The translations under genes were made by a program, and so were the position numbers. Positions 8,748 to 17,589 of a stretch of 64,000 nt of DNA are shown here, piece after piece. Each line of letters opens with the position of its first letter. Position 1 is the first letter of the stretch. Origin of the DNA: Paenibacillus timonensis (GTDB taxonomy: Bacteria > Bacillota > Bacilli > Paenibacillales > Paenibacillaceae); the NCBI RefSeq assembly GCF_009725205.1, contig NZ_WNZY01000003.1, forward strand, positions 62,001-126,000, written 5' to 3'. Below the pieces are notes generated by a model that had not been told where the DNA came from, searched no databases, and worked only from the letters and a program-made list of their open reading frames with translations.

Positions 8748-9724
8748 CCGCCAAGTTGTACTTCTCCAGAGAAAATCGTGAAATGTTTGCCATCTTGATC
8801 CAACAGCAATAAGGCACCGCTAGGATCCAAGCCGGTTGCCGTACCTTTTAGCACCCCATTCGGGGTATGAACGGCAATCTCACGGCCGAGTGTTACCGAC
8901 AACGCCTCCCACAAATGCCCCACCGGAGCAAACCCTTCCTGCGTATATAGCTCGTAAAGCTGCTCCATTTCAGTCAGGACTGCGCCAATAAGTGCAGTCC
9001 GATCGATTCGGCGTCCGCTCTCCAGCGACAAGGAGGTGGCGATTGGTGTCAGCTCCTGTGGAATATCCTTCGCCTCTAAATTTACGTCAATACCGATGCC
9101 GGCAACTGCAAAACGGATCAACTCGTCTTCGGCGACCGATTCAACGATGATGCCGCACAGCTTTCGCCCGCCCACCAAGATATCGTTGGGCCATTTGATT
9201 CCGGCATCTACGCCGCCAACTTTGCGCACGGCGCGGCACACCGCCACCGCCGCAAGTAAGGTCAATTGCGGTGCGATCGATAAAGACTGCCGTTCCGGTC
9301 GCAGCAGCAAGCTCATCCAAATTCCCTTGCCGGGAGGCGAATACCAGCGCCGGCCTTGACGCCCGCGCCCGGCTGTCTGCTCTTCGGCAAGTACCAGCGT
9401 GCCATGCGGTGCCCCTTCTTCCGCCAGCTTACGAACCTCCTCCTGCGTGGAGGGAGTTGATTCCAGCAGCTTCAGTCTCCGCCCGAACATGCGGTTTCCT
9501 TGCAGCGCATGCAGCAAGCCGGTTTGGCTCAACTTGTCCGGCTGGCGAATCAGCCGATATCCTCGCCGCGGCGCCGACTCGAATTCATAACCTTCCTCGC
9601 GCAGCTTGGCAATTTGTTTCCACACTGCCGTCCGGCTGATCGATAGTCGGCGACTGAGCTCCTCGCCGGATATATATTGCCCCGGATGCTCCAGGAGCAT
9701 GTCAATCAAACGATTTGCTTCCAT
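8744..9724 (-). CDS. birA: biotin--[acetyl-CoA carboxylase] ligase / biotin operon repressor
   Basis: BirA attaches biotin to carrier proteins through biotinyl-AMP and, with its N-terminal helix-turn-helix, represses biotin genes. The 326-residue protein has the HTH at about residues 15-50 (ISGEELSRRLSISRTAVWKQI), the adenylate loop GRGRQGRRWYSPP and KWPNDI, and a C-terminal SH3-like domain. The ATG at 9724 follows GGAAGGAAAA closely. The gene begins inside the 3' end of cca (23-base overlap), as expected for the conserved cca-birA pair. Confidence 0.95.
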   Translation of the reverse strand: MEANRLIDMLLEHPGQYISGEELSRRLSISRTAVWKQIAKLREEGYEFESAPRRGYRLIRQPDKLSQTGLLHALQGNRMFGRRLKLLESTPSTQEEVRKLAEEGAPHGTLVLAEEQTAGRGRQGRRWYSPPGKGIWMSLLLRPERQSLSIAPQLTLLAAVAVCRAVRKVGGVDAGIKWPNDILVGGRKLCGIIVESVAEDELIRFAVAGIGIDVNLEAKDIPQELTPIATSLSLESGRRIDRTALIGAVLTEMEQLYELYTQEGFAPVGHLWEALSVTLGREIAVHTPNGVLKGTATGLDPSGALLLLDQDGKHFTIFSGEVQLGG

Positions 9725-11105
9725 TTTCCTTCCCCCCCGTTTCGACATGTTGAAGAAGGGTCTGCCGATCATTGGGCAGCTCACCTGCGGCAACCGCAAG
9801 CAGCAGTTCCCGCAACAGCTCGCTAAGCCAAGGGCCGCCTTTGCGGCTGGCGGCTTGCAGCACTTCGCCGCCGCTGACGGCGAGCTCCTTCAGCGTGTGC
9901 ACGCGCACCTCGCGGTGCCAACGGGCCGCGTTGGACAACATGGCCTGGCCAGCCTGCCGCCATGCGTCATCGCCCGAGGCCGCTTGCAGCACCGCCTGCT
10001 GGCGGCGCAGCCACAGCCCGGCGGTCTCGCGGCCGAACGCGACCTGCAGGCCGATCCAGCCGCGCCGTTGCTCGCGCTCGCCCGGCGCCCCGGTCTGGAT
10101 GGCTTCCCACGCCTCGTCAAAGCGGACGATCCCAGCCGCCTCCTGGGCGGTCTGGTTCGGGAACGTCCAGCTTTTGAGCAGCGGGGAAGCCGCCTCCCCC
10201 GGGGCGCCTAGGGCTTGCAGCAGCAGCGACCAGCGCAGCGCCGGCGGCGCGAGCTCCAACAGCGGCAGCGCGCCCAGCAACGCGCGGCGTGGCGGCTCGC
10301 GATGCAGCAGGCGCTGCGCCAGCGCAGCTTCCGCGCCGGGGGCCTCGCCGCCCGCGTCCGCCACCGCCTCCGGCGCGGCCGGTCCCTGCGCCGCTTTCGC
10401 ATGCCGCAGCAGCCCGCTGCGTTCAAGCAGGGCCAGCCCGCGGAGCGGGTCCGGGCCCAGCACGATCTTCTCCAGCTCCATACGCACGCGTTCCGTCGCG
10501 ATATAACCAAGCTTGTCCCTGCCATCAAGGAGCGCCTTCCACAAGCTCTTGACTGGGCGGAAGCCAAACGTCGAAGCAAACCGGACGGCTCGCATCATCC
10601 GCAGGGCATCCTCCTCAAACCGTTCTTCGGCAACGCCAACACAGCGGATCAACCCACGCTCAATATCAGATCGGCCGTCAAACGGATCAACCAGCTCCCC
10701 ATCCAGCCCACGGGCGATGGCGTTCATCGTAAAATCGCGCCGCCGCAAATCCTCGGCAACCGCATCCACAAACTCCACCGAAGTCGGCCGACGGTGATCC
10801 GCGTAATCCGACTCCTTGCGGAACGTCGTCACCTCGATCGCCTGACCTTCCATCAGCACCGTCACCGTGCCATGTTGAATTCCCGTCGGAACCGTGCGTT
10901 CAAACAGGCGAACCACCTCGTCCGGTTTGGCCGAGGTGGCGATATCCATATCGTGGACCGGACGCCCCATCCATTCATCGCGAACACAGCCCCCGACGAA
11001 AAAGGCCTGGTGCCCGCCATCCCGCAAGACGCGCAGCACGTTCTCCCCTTGCACCAGCATGAGGGGGTCGACTTGACTCCAACGAATCGTCTCGATTGCG
11101 GACAC
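9702..11105 (-). CDS. cca: CCA-adding tRNA nucleotidyltransferase
   Basis: This enzyme adds or repairs the 3' CCA of tRNAs. N-terminal motifs are the nucleotidyltransferase core FVGGCVRDEWMGRPVHDMDIAT, RRDFTMNAIA and FEEDALRMMRAVRFAS. The C-terminal part (9.9-10.45 kb) is unusually GC-rich and rich in Ala, Arg and Pro, with low-complexity stretches that do not resemble neighbouring genes in composition. The start is uncertain: a GTG at 11105 sits very close to a strong AAGGGAGG, and the next ATG at 11060 has no ribosome site. It is followed by birA with an overlap. Confidence 0.93.
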   Translation of the reverse strand: MSAIETIRWSQVDPLMLVQGENVLRVLRDGGHQAFFVGGCVRDEWMGRPVHDMDIATSAKPDEVVRLFERTVPTGIQHGTVTVLMEGQAIEVTTFRKESDYADHRRPTSVEFVDAVAEDLRRRDFTMNAIARGLDGELVDPFDGRSDIERGLIRCVGVAEERFEEDALRMMRAVRFASTFGFRPVKSLWKALLDGRDKLGYIATERVRMELEKIVLGPDPLRGLALLERSGLLRHAKAAQGPAAPEAVADAGGEAPGAEAALAQRLLHREPPRRALLGALPLLELAPPALRWSLLLQALGAPGEAASPLLKSWTFPNQTAQEAAGIVRFDEAWEAIQTGAPGEREQRRGWIGLQVAFGRETAGLWLRRQQAVLQAASGDDAWRQAGQAMLSNAARWHREVRVHTLKELAVSGGEVLQAASRKGGPWLSELLRELLLAVAAGELPNDRQTLLQHVETGGKENGSKSFD

Positions 11106-11153
11106 CTCCCTTCCAATAAACTATAATCTATCGTAATCCATACGGCACAACAA

Positions 11154-11176
11154 GCGCAGGGCACCTAGCCCTGCGC
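11154..11176 (-). terminator. possible weak terminator after bshA
   Basis: An 8-bp stem GCGCAGGG/CCCTGCGC with a 7-base loop lies 44 bases after the bshA stop. It is followed by TTGTTGTG rather than a clean T run, so termination may be partial. Confidence 0.4.
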
Positions 11177-11219
11177 CGATTCTGTCTTTAGGTTCCCTAG
11201 CCCTCTCGCCAATTCAACT

Positions 11220-12380
11220 CTAGCTGCAAGCCGGATTCAAAGTTGGCAGCTGACGATTGAGCACACGGTAGTAAATCTCTTCATAAGCCGCCGTCGTCAT
11301 CTCGCTGCTGAACTCTGTTTTCGCCCGGTTCAAGCAAGCTTCGCGTATCCGTGCAGCTAGATCAGGGTCCTGCAGCAGCGCGATGCAGTGCTCCGCCATC
11401 TGCTTCGTATCGCCGATCGGGGCGAGGAACCCCGTTTCTCCGTGGGTCACCAGTTCCGGAATCCCGCCGGCGATCGAGCCGACCGTCGGCACGCCGCAAG
11501 CCATCGCTTCCAGGGCGACCAGGCCGAAGCTTTCCTTCTCCGACGGAAGCAGCAAGACGTCAGCCATTGAAATGACATGGGCGATATCATCCTGTTTGCC
11601 GAGGAAATGCACCCGGTCGGCGAGGCCAAGATCCTTGATTTTGCATTGGATTTTTGGCAACTCCGGCCCTTCACCGACAAACAGCAGTTGGGATGGAACC
11701 TGCTCGTTCACTTGATGAAAAATATCGACGACATCGCTGACCCGTTTCACCGGTCGGAAATTCGAGACGTGCATCAGCACTTTCTCGCCTGGCGCGGCAA
11801 AATCCATCCGGCAGCTCTTCGCGTCCCTTGGATAATATACCCTTTCGTCAACGAAGTTGTACGTCAAGTCAATATCCCGGGTGATGTCCAGCACTTCCCG
11901 GGTTTCCCGCATCAAATCGCGCGAGACCGAAGTCACAGCGTCGCTTTCATTAATTGCCAGCCGAATCAAATCCTTCAGCGATTCGTCTTGCGCCAATACC
12001 GTAATGTCTGTCCCATGCAGCGTCGTTACGACCTTTAACGAGTCGCCTACCATCTGTTTGGCGAGGAATGCGCAAACGGCGTGCGGCACCGCATAGTGCA
12101 CGTGGAGAATGTCCAGGCCTTGCGTTTTGGCTACCGTGGCCATTTTGGTCGCTAGGGACAAATCATAGGGCGGATAACGGAAAACGTAGTAATCGCTAAC
12201 CTCAACTTCATGGTAAAAAATGTTCTTATGGTAACTCCCTAAACGAAAAGGAACGCTATGCGAGATAAAATGGACTTCGTGGCCCTTTTCCGCCAGCAAT
12301 TTTCCCAGCTCGGTGGCCACAACCCCCGAACCGCCCAAGGATGGATAACAGGTGGTGCCGATTTTCAAAAATGGTTCCAT
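11220..12380 (-). CDS. bshA: N-acetyl-alpha-D-glucosaminyl L-malate synthase
   Basis: BshA is the GT4 glycosyltransferase that joins N-acetylglucosamine from UDP-GlcNAc to L-malate, the first step of bacillithiol synthesis. The 386-residue protein shows the N-terminal YPSLGGSGVVATELGKLLA loop, a middle HVHYAVPHA and the GT4 signature with catalytic Glu in EKESFGLVALEAMACGVPTV. An ATG preceded by GGAGG sets the start. bshB1, for the next step, lies directly upstream, and cca follows. Confidence 0.95.
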   Translation of the reverse strand: MEPFLKIGTTCYPSLGGSGVVATELGKLLAEKGHEVHFISHSVPFRLGSYHKNIFYHEVEVSDYYVFRYPPYDLSLATKMATVAKTQGLDILHVHYAVPHAVCAFLAKQMVGDSLKVVTTLHGTDITVLAQDESLKDLIRLAINESDAVTSVSRDLMRETREVLDITRDIDLTYNFVDERVYYPRDAKSCRMDFAAPGEKVLMHVSNFRPVKRVSDVVDIFHQVNEQVPSQLLFVGEGPELPKIQCKIKDLGLADRVHFLGKQDDIAHVISMADVLLLPSEKESFGLVALEAMACGVPTVGSIAGGIPELVTHGETGFLAPIGDTKQMAEHCIALLQDPDLAARIREACLNRAKTEFSSEMTTAAYEEIYYRVLNRQLPTLNPACS

Positions 12381-12419
12381 ATGGTGGGGGCCTCCTTTGT
12401 TGTTGTTCCCTCTTCCAGC

Positions 12420-13133
12420 TTATGTGCGTAGGGAGCCGAATAGATTTACCGGATAAGCCGTTTTCGTCATGAACCCTTCCGCAAACGGGATCAGTGAACG
12501 CTGTCCAATCAGCGAGTCCCGAGCTTTCACGCGTTCCACATAGCCCTGGTTAAGCGGGGTCAAGGCGACGTCTTCGCCCGGCGAACCCGCCTCGAACTGA
12601 GAACGGTAGCACCGCAGAGCCCGCTCTTTTTGCTCGTAGATTGCGCTCACGTCGACGACCAAATCCGGCGTTTTCCAATCATTGATGAAATAAAAATAAA
12701 GCTCGGGCGCAGGTACCGCCGGCTTGTCCGGCATAAACCGGCGCAGTTTGGCGTTAAATACCGCAGCCTCCACCAGCTTACTGCCATCGATATGGTCGGG
12801 ATGACGGTCCTCCCAGTACGGGGCGAACACGAGTCGTGGTGCGAACCGGCGAATGACCTCGGTGACTGCAGCCAGTTGTTCCGCCGATCCGGTCAACCCG
12901 CGATCGGGTAGTCCCAGATTGACACGGGTCGCCAAGCCCAGCACTTTGGCAGCCGCTTCGGCTTCCTCCTTGCGTAGGACAGGATTGCCGTTGGAGGACA
13001 GCTCAGCTTCGGTCAAGTCGCAGATGCCGACACGGTAGCCCGCGGCGGTATGCTTGGCGATTGTGCCGGCCATACCGATCTCGGCATCGTCTGCATGCGC
13101 CCCGAAGATCAGAATATCCAGCTGTTCGCTCAT
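12420..13133 (-). CDS. bshB1: bacillithiol biosynthesis deacetylase BshB1
   Basis: BshB1 is a zinc-dependent deacetylase of the LmbE/PIG-L family that removes the acetyl group from GlcNAc-malate, the second bacillithiol step. The 237-residue protein has the zinc motif [14 protein letters not shown] near the N-terminus and HPDH in the middle. The ATG at 13133 overlaps the mgsA stop by 4 bases (ATGA), indicating coupling with mgsA; the longer in-frame extension to 13259 lies inside mgsA. Confidence 0.94.
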   Translation of the reverse strand: MSEQLDILIFGAHADDAEIGMAGTIAKHTAAGYRVGICDLTEAELSSNGNPVLRKEEAEAAAKVLGLATRVNLGLPDRGLTGSAEQLAAVTEVIRRFAPRLVFAPYWEDRHPDHIDGSKLVEAAVFNAKLRRFMPDKPAVPAPELYFYFINDWKTPDLVVDVSAIYEQKERALRCYRSQFEAGSPGEDVALTPLNQGYVERVKARDSLIGQRSLIPFAEGFMTKTAYPVNLFGSLRT

Positions 13134-13552
13134 TTCGTTAACCCCGGTTTGTGCATCTCTACCAACTCGCGCCAGCCGAAGTCGCCGCGGTCCAAGGCAC
13201 GCACCAGAATTTCCGCCGTCGCCATGTTGGTCGCTACCGGAATTCCATGCACGTCGCACAAACGCAGCAGTGCGGTGATATCGGGTTCATGCGGCTGCGC
13301 CATCAGCGGATCGCGCAGGAAAATGACCAGGTCCATCTCGTTCTGAGCAATTAACGCGCCGATCTGCTGGTCCCCGCCCAGCGGCCCCGACAGAAACCGA
13401 TGGATTTTTAACGATGTATTATCCATAATCTGCTGTCCGGTCGTTCCGGTGGAATACAGCCTTTTATCTTTAAATACATGCTCGTAAGCGATGGCGAAAT
13501 TGACGATATCCTCTTTCTTGCGGTCATGAGCAATAAATGCGATGTTCAACAT
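13130..13552 (-). CDS. mgsA: methylglyoxal synthase
   Basis: MgsA converts dihydroxyacetone phosphate to methylglyoxal and phosphate, an overflow bypass of lower glycolysis. The 140-residue protein shows [14 protein letters not shown] at the N-terminus, TGTTG and [12 protein letters not shown] in the phosphate-binding region, and [12 protein letters not shown]. Bacillithiol, made by the overlapping bshB1 and the next gene bshA, helps detoxify methylglyoxal in Bacillus, so the clustering is meaningful. Confidence 0.95.
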   Translation of the reverse strand: MLNIAFIAHDRKKEDIVNFAIAYEHVFKDKRLYSTGTTGQQIMDNTSLKIHRFLSGPLGGDQQIGALIAQNEMDLVIFLRDPLMAQPHEPDITALLRLCDVHGIPVATNMATAEILVRALDRGDFGWRELVEMHKPGLTK

Positions 13553-13567
13553 ATGCTATTGTCCCCT

Positions 13568-14374
13568 TTAATCTTCCATAAAATGGTCGAACCCGTAAAT
13601 CATGCCCTTGCATTCGATCACTTTCTTGATCGCCAAATTGACCCCCGGCATGTAGCCGGCACGATCATAAGAATCATGACGAATTTTAAGCGTCTGGCCG
13701 AAGCCGCCGAAAATGACCTCTTGCTGGGCAAATACGCCCGGCAAACGAACGCTATGTATCCGGAAACCGTTATAATAACCGCCCCTTGCCCCCTCAATCG
13801 TCTCTTCCTCGTTCGGGTTCCCTTGGCGCAACTCTTCCCGGCTCTGAGCGATCAACTCAGCCGTCTTCACCGCCGTCCCCGAAGGGGCATCCAGCTTCTG
13901 GTCGCCATGGTATTCGATGATTTCCAGGTGCGGGAAATACTTCGCCGCCTGTGCTGCAAAACGCATCATCAAAATAGCCCCGATGGAGAAGTTCGGCGCT
14001 ATCAACCCGCCGATATCTCGGGCTTGGCAGAGCTTGTCCAGATTCTCGATTTGCTCCGGCGTAAACCCGGTCGTACCCACAACCGGCGAAACGCCGAGCC
14101 GGATCGCCAACTCAGTGTTGGCGTAGGCGGACTGCGGCGTTGTGAAGTCGACCAGCACCCGCGGCTGCGTCTCGCTGAGCGCTTGCTCCAAATCGCCCGT
14201 CAACGCTACGCCGCAGGCCGGAAGGCCGACCATCGTTCCGGCATCGAGGCCGGCATCCGACAAATTCACGGCGGCAACCAGTTTCAGCTCCGGATCCTGG
14301 AGCACCATCTTCACCACTTCTCTACCCATTCTGCCAGCGGCTCCCGCCACGGCTACTTTGATTGGTTCCGACAT
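13568..14374 (-). CDS. dapB: 4-hydroxy-tetrahydrodipicolinate reductase
   Basis: DapB reduces the dihydrodipicolinate-level intermediate with NAD(P)H in the lysine/diaminopimelate pathway. The 268-residue protein has the N-terminal nucleotide motif VAGAAGRMGREV, GTTGFTPEQ, and the substrate motif EYHGDQKLDAPSGTA. The usual His-His pair of this motif is His-Gly here; the first (catalytic) His and the Lys are kept. A GGAG site precedes the ATG. Gene order dapB-mgsA-bshB1 matches Bacillus. Confidence 0.96.
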   Translation of the reverse strand: MSEPIKVAVAGAAGRMGREVVKMVLQDPELKLVAAVNLSDAGLDAGTMVGLPACGVALTGDLEQALSETQPRVLVDFTTPQSAYANTELAIRLGVSPVVGTTGFTPEQIENLDKLCQARDIGGLIAPNFSIGAILMMRFAAQAAKYFPHLEIIEYHGDQKLDAPSGTAVKTAELIAQSREELRQGNPNEEETIEGARGGYYNGFRIHSVRLPGVFAQQEVIFGGFGQTLKIRHDSYDRAGYMPGVNLAIKKVIECKGMIYGFDHFMED

Positions 14375-14396
14375 CTTGATCTCCTCGCATTCTCTA

Positions 14397-14927
14397 CTAT
14401 GATGATTGCTTGATTTGATGCTTCAAGCGCTGTTCCATCTCTTTCAGCTGTCCGGCCGCACCGGCATCCAAAGGAAGGGCCGACGCTTCGCGTACGGCCT
14501 GGAGCGCCAGTTCGTAGCATTCCAGCTCGCCATAGGCGATGGCCAGCCATACCTGTGCATCCAACGACAACGGATCGAGCTCCACGGCGCGCTTTAGCAT
14601 GCGGGCTGCCGGTTCGGCTGCGGATTTCCGATTGTTTCCCGCCTTCTCCAGCTGCCGTCTGGCCATTTGGGTTAATTCCATGGACTGCAAACGGTCGTAA
14701 TGCAGTTTATATTCGTCCTGCGCGGGCTCCAGAGCTGCAGCCAGGCGTGCATGTTGAAGCGCCTTATCCAGTTGCCCGCTCCGGGCGCAGGTAATCGAGT
14801 ACCGATAATGGATATCCGCGTGATCGGGTTGATCGTCCAACGCTCGCTCGAACCAGTGCATGGCCTGAGCAAAGTCGTTTTCATAAATGCTTCGGTAAGC
14901 TCTTTGCAAATAATCCTCCGCCTTCAT
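14397..14927 (-). CDS. TPR-domain protein of unknown function
   Basis: This 176-residue cytoplasmic protein has several TPR-like helices, for example YRSIYENDFAQAMHWFERAL, YSITCARSGQLDKALQHARL and AVELDPLSLDAQVWLAIAYG. A strong AAAGGGGGA site precedes the ATG. It lies 22 bases upstream of dapB and is likely co-transcribed with it and the mazG-type gene. Function is not evident; TPRs suggest a protein-binding role. Confidence 0.8.
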   Translation of the reverse strand: MKAEDYLQRAYRSIYENDFAQAMHWFERALDDQPDHADIHYRYSITCARSGQLDKALQHARLAAALEPAQDEYKLHYDRLQSMELTQMARRQLEKAGNNRKSAAEPAARMLKRAVELDPLSLDAQVWLAIAYGELECYELALQAVREASALPLDAGAAGQLKEMEQRLKHQIKQSS

Positions 14928-14983
14928 GTGCTATCCCCCTTTACTGTAGGGATGATCATACTAACAGCATATGAAGGATGACC

Positions 14984-15325
14984 CTATTCGGTGTCCTTTT
15001 TCGTCCATCGATCCGCATCGCGGGTCGCGAATTTATGCATGACCCGATCATGGGCCTCGGTCAAATTAATGCCAAGCGAATTAGCAAAGCAGATCGTAAT
15101 GAACAGAATATCGCCTAACTCCAGCTCGATGGAATTATCCGGCTCGTCCTTCTTCTTCGGCTTTTCGCCGAAGGCATGGTTGACCTCACGGGCCAGCTCT
15201 CCTACTTCCTCAGACATTCGAGCCAGCATGGTTAGCGGGCTGAAATATCCTTCTTTAAACTGCGAGATGTAACGGTCTACTTCGCGTTGCATATCCGCGA
15301 GAGATTTCTCTGTGTTCGTATCCAA
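14984..15325 (-). CDS. ypjD: MazG-like nucleotide pyrophosphohydrolase
   Basis: The 113-residue protein is a compact all-alpha MazG/dUTPase-type pyrophosphohydrolase. It shows the EEVGEL helix (MSEEVGELAREVNHAF) and the downstream ELELGDILFITICFANSLGI, the paired metal-binding acidic motifs of the family. It probably hydrolyses non-canonical NTPs. The start codon is TTG at 15325, after GGAGGGA. The position upstream of dapB and mgsA matches B. subtilis ypjD. Confidence 0.85.
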   Translation of the reverse strand: MDTNTEKSLADMQREVDRYISQFKEGYFSPLTMLARMSEEVGELAREVNHAFGEKPKKKDEPDNSIELELGDILFITICFANSLGINLTEAHDRVMHKFATRDADRWTKKDTE

Positions 15326-15501
15326 GCGCCGATCCCTCCGCCGTTTGTCCCGTTTTCCCCTATGTTATCGTAAGTAGATGACGAAAACAAATCATTTTTT
15401 AATCCGCATGGAAAAAGGTATACTAGGAGAGGCAGATCTAACCAAATGCCATTTATCGTCGGAATGGCAACAACTACTTTAGGGACAGGTGAATTTTTTT
15501 C

Positions 15502-16371
15502 ATGGAATCAAGCAAATTTTCCGGAATTCTCAAAACGCTGCTGCCGATCTTATTGGGTACGGCCATCTATGCGTTTGGACTCCTTTATTTTATCTTGCCC
15601 AACCAACTGATGGAAGGCGGGGTCACCGGCATCACGCTGCTGCTGAACTATGCGTTTGGCATCTCACCTTCGCTTTCGAACCTGTTGCTGAATATCCCTT
15701 TGTTTCTCATCGGATGGAAGATCCTTGGCGGACGACAAATCATCTGGACCGGGATCGGGATCGGCTCGCTGACCTTCTTCCTATGGCTGTTCGAGCGGAT
15801 GATCCGTGGCGGCTGGATCCTGCCGTTCGAGACACAAACGGATTATATCCTCGTTTCGTTATATGCGGGGGTAACGCTGGGGGCAGGTCTTGGAATCGTA
15901 TTCCGTTTTGGAGGGACGACGGGAGGCTCTGATATCGTGGCCCGGATACTAGGGCGCAAATACGGGTTCAGCATGGGACAGGTCATATTAACACTGGACA
16001 TCGTCATTATCGGATTGTCGCTCTTCTATATTAGGAAGGAAAATATTTTGTATACGCTTGTGGCTGTGTTTATCGCCTCCAAAGTCATCGATTTTATTCA
16101 GGAAGGCGCGTATTCCGCCAAAGCGTTTACGATCATCAGCGATCATGCGCCAGCGATTGCCGACATCATCACGAAAGAGATGGATCGCGGTGTGACGTTG
16201 ATTCCAGCCATTGGTGCCTACTCCAAGCAAGCGAAGCATATGGCTTACTGCGTCGTGTCACGTCAAGAAATCCGGCGACTACAGTCCATCGCCAAATCGG
16301 TTGATCCGCGGGCGTTCATCATCATCAGCGACGTGCATGACGTGCATGGGGAAGGGTTCAAGGAAGATTAA
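15502..16371 (+). CDS. YitT-family membrane protein
   Basis: This 289-residue integral membrane protein has about five N-terminal transmembrane helices (first at about residues 8-30, containing LLPILLGTAIYAFGLLYFIL). Family signatures are LPNQLMEGGVTGI and FGGTTGGSDI. A cytoplasmic DUF2179 domain follows (about 205-289, including the end IIISDVHDVHGEGF). The family is widespread in Firmicutes with poorly known roles. It is one of the few plus-strand genes, diverging from the mazG-type gene, and ends in a clear terminator. B. subtilis has a related gene (ypjC) in this neighbourhood. Confidence 0.88.
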   Translation: MESSKFSGILKTLLPILLGTAIYAFGLLYFILPNQLMEGGVTGITLLLNYAFGISPSLSNLLLNIPLFLIGWKILGGRQIIWTGIGIGSLTFFLWLFERMIRGGWILPFETQTDYILVSLYAGVTLGAGLGIVFRFGGTTGGSDIVARILGRKYGFSMGQVILTLDIVIIGLSLFYIRKENILYTLVAVFIASKVIDFIQEGAYSAKAFTIISDHAPAIADIITKEMDRGVTLIPAIGAYSKQAKHMAYCVVSRQEIRRLQSIAKSVDPRAFIIISDVHDVHGEGFKED

Positions 16372-16393
16372 ACGCGAAGCAGACATCACAAAA

Positions 16394-16431
16394 GCAGAGA
16401 GGCTAAGGGAATCCTTTGCCTCTCTGCATTA
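16394..16431 (+). terminator. intrinsic terminator after the YitT-family gene
   Basis: Ten-base arms GCAGAGAGGC and GCCTCTCTGC with a 14-base loop, followed by ATTATT, lie 22 bases beyond the stop codon. Confidence 0.75.
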
Positions 16432-16607
16432 TTAATCCAACCCGAACATAAATTTAGCGGTAAAATATGTCCTTATTTCGCCTCGAAGTCACTTATCTCG
16501 ATAATACCATTTTTTACCCTTATCCAGCCGAAATCCGAGTTTCCCGCAACAAAAAGGGGATCCTTTACCGCTATCGTCCGCTATCGCCCTTTATCGTTCG
16601 CCATCAC

Positions 16608-17537
16608 TTACAGCCTGTACCTACGCGTGTCCTCTTCCCTGCGTTGCTCCCGCACTGCGGTAACCTTTTGCGAGGCGCGATACTTGCGAATTCCCGTGTA
16701 GGTCAGGGCAAGTACGATCCAAAGCCCGATCAACCCGCTCCAATACCACGGGCTGTCAAAGCCGGTAACCGGCAGGAATACAGGCTCGTCTCCCCGTCGT
16801 CCGAACAACCCTTTTAGCACGCCTCCCCCTTGAGAGATGGCCTCCTTCAAGGCTGCCTCATCCCAGGTTCGTTCCCCGCTCAACCGACCGACATATGACA
16901 ACCAGGAGTCGAACTGATTGACATTGGAGGGCGGGCGTCGAATCACTGCGGCAGGACGTACCACTTCGTAATGGCCCTCTAAGGCCTGGAACGACTTGCG
17001 CACCTCCGCCGGTTTCCCGCCCGCACGCGCGCGGTTCATCTGCTGCAAGTTATCGGCCATGACCTTATAATACTGCTGCCATAAGGCCTTGTCCGGATGT
17101 AGCAGACTGTTTACCGCCAACCGCAAGCGAGCCGAGGATAACGCCCACGCCTCAGGCTGGATCTCCGCCTTAACCAGCGTCTCCTTGGTGTCCATAATCG
17201 TTTCGGCCAAGGCATGGATTCCCTCCACCGACGTCAATCCCTTAAAAGACACGCCTTCCAGCGCGCCGATCAACGTGTCCATGTCGGTCAGCGCCTCTGG
17301 GGCATTTCCTTGCTGCATATGTTCATACAAACGCTCTGACGCCGCTTCGAGCTGCTTCAAACGCTCACTGCGCTCCTGCTCCGACAAGGATGGCGCGGCG
17401 GTCGATGACGTTCCTGCCTTACTCCCGGTTCCGTTCCCTACCGGTTGAGCTAACACCACCGTGTTCCAGAGCAGCATCGCGGCAAGTAAAGCCAGTGCGG
17501 CTACAGTTCCTTTCACCCAAGATCTTCTCACGGACAT
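16608..17537 (-). CDS. ypjB: sporulation protein YpjB
   Basis: The 309-residue protein starts at an ATG preceded by GGGAGGGG; 12 in-frame upstream codons are probably untranslated. It has an N-terminal signal sequence (basic SVRRSWVKG, then VAALALLAAMLLW), an extracytoplasmic helical body and a C-terminal membrane helix (WYWSGLIGLWIVLALTYTGI) with a short basic tail. YpjB is a mother-cell sporulation protein of unknown biochemical role in Bacillus. Position next to ypjA and qcrC matches B. subtilis. The 236 bases between its stop and the YitT gene hold only that gene's terminator and a short direct repeat of CGATAGCGG. Confidence 0.85.
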   Translation of the reverse strand: MSVRRSWVKGTVAALALLAAMLLWNTVVLAQPVGNGTGSKAGTSSTAAPSLSEQERSERLKQLEAASERLYEHMQQGNAPEALTDMDTLIGALEGVSFKGLTSVEGIHALAETIMDTKETLVKAEIQPEAWALSSARLRLAVNSLLHPDKALWQQYYKVMADNLQQMNRARAGGKPAEVRKSFQALEGHYEVVRPAAVIRRPPSNVNQFDSWLSYVGRLSGERTWDEAALKEAISQGGGVLKGLFGRRGDEPVFLPVTGFDSPWYWSGLIGLWIVLALTYTGIRKYRASQKVTAVREQRREEDTRRYRL

Positions 17538-17589
17538 CCCCTCCCTACCTTCATGGTATGGCAGGCTGTCCACCGTTAGAACCTTGCTC

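Noticed and set aside
10215-11126. 303-codon plus-strand ORF opposite cca
   Set aside because: High GC removes stop codons from several frames here. The Arg/Gln-rich translation has no domain features.
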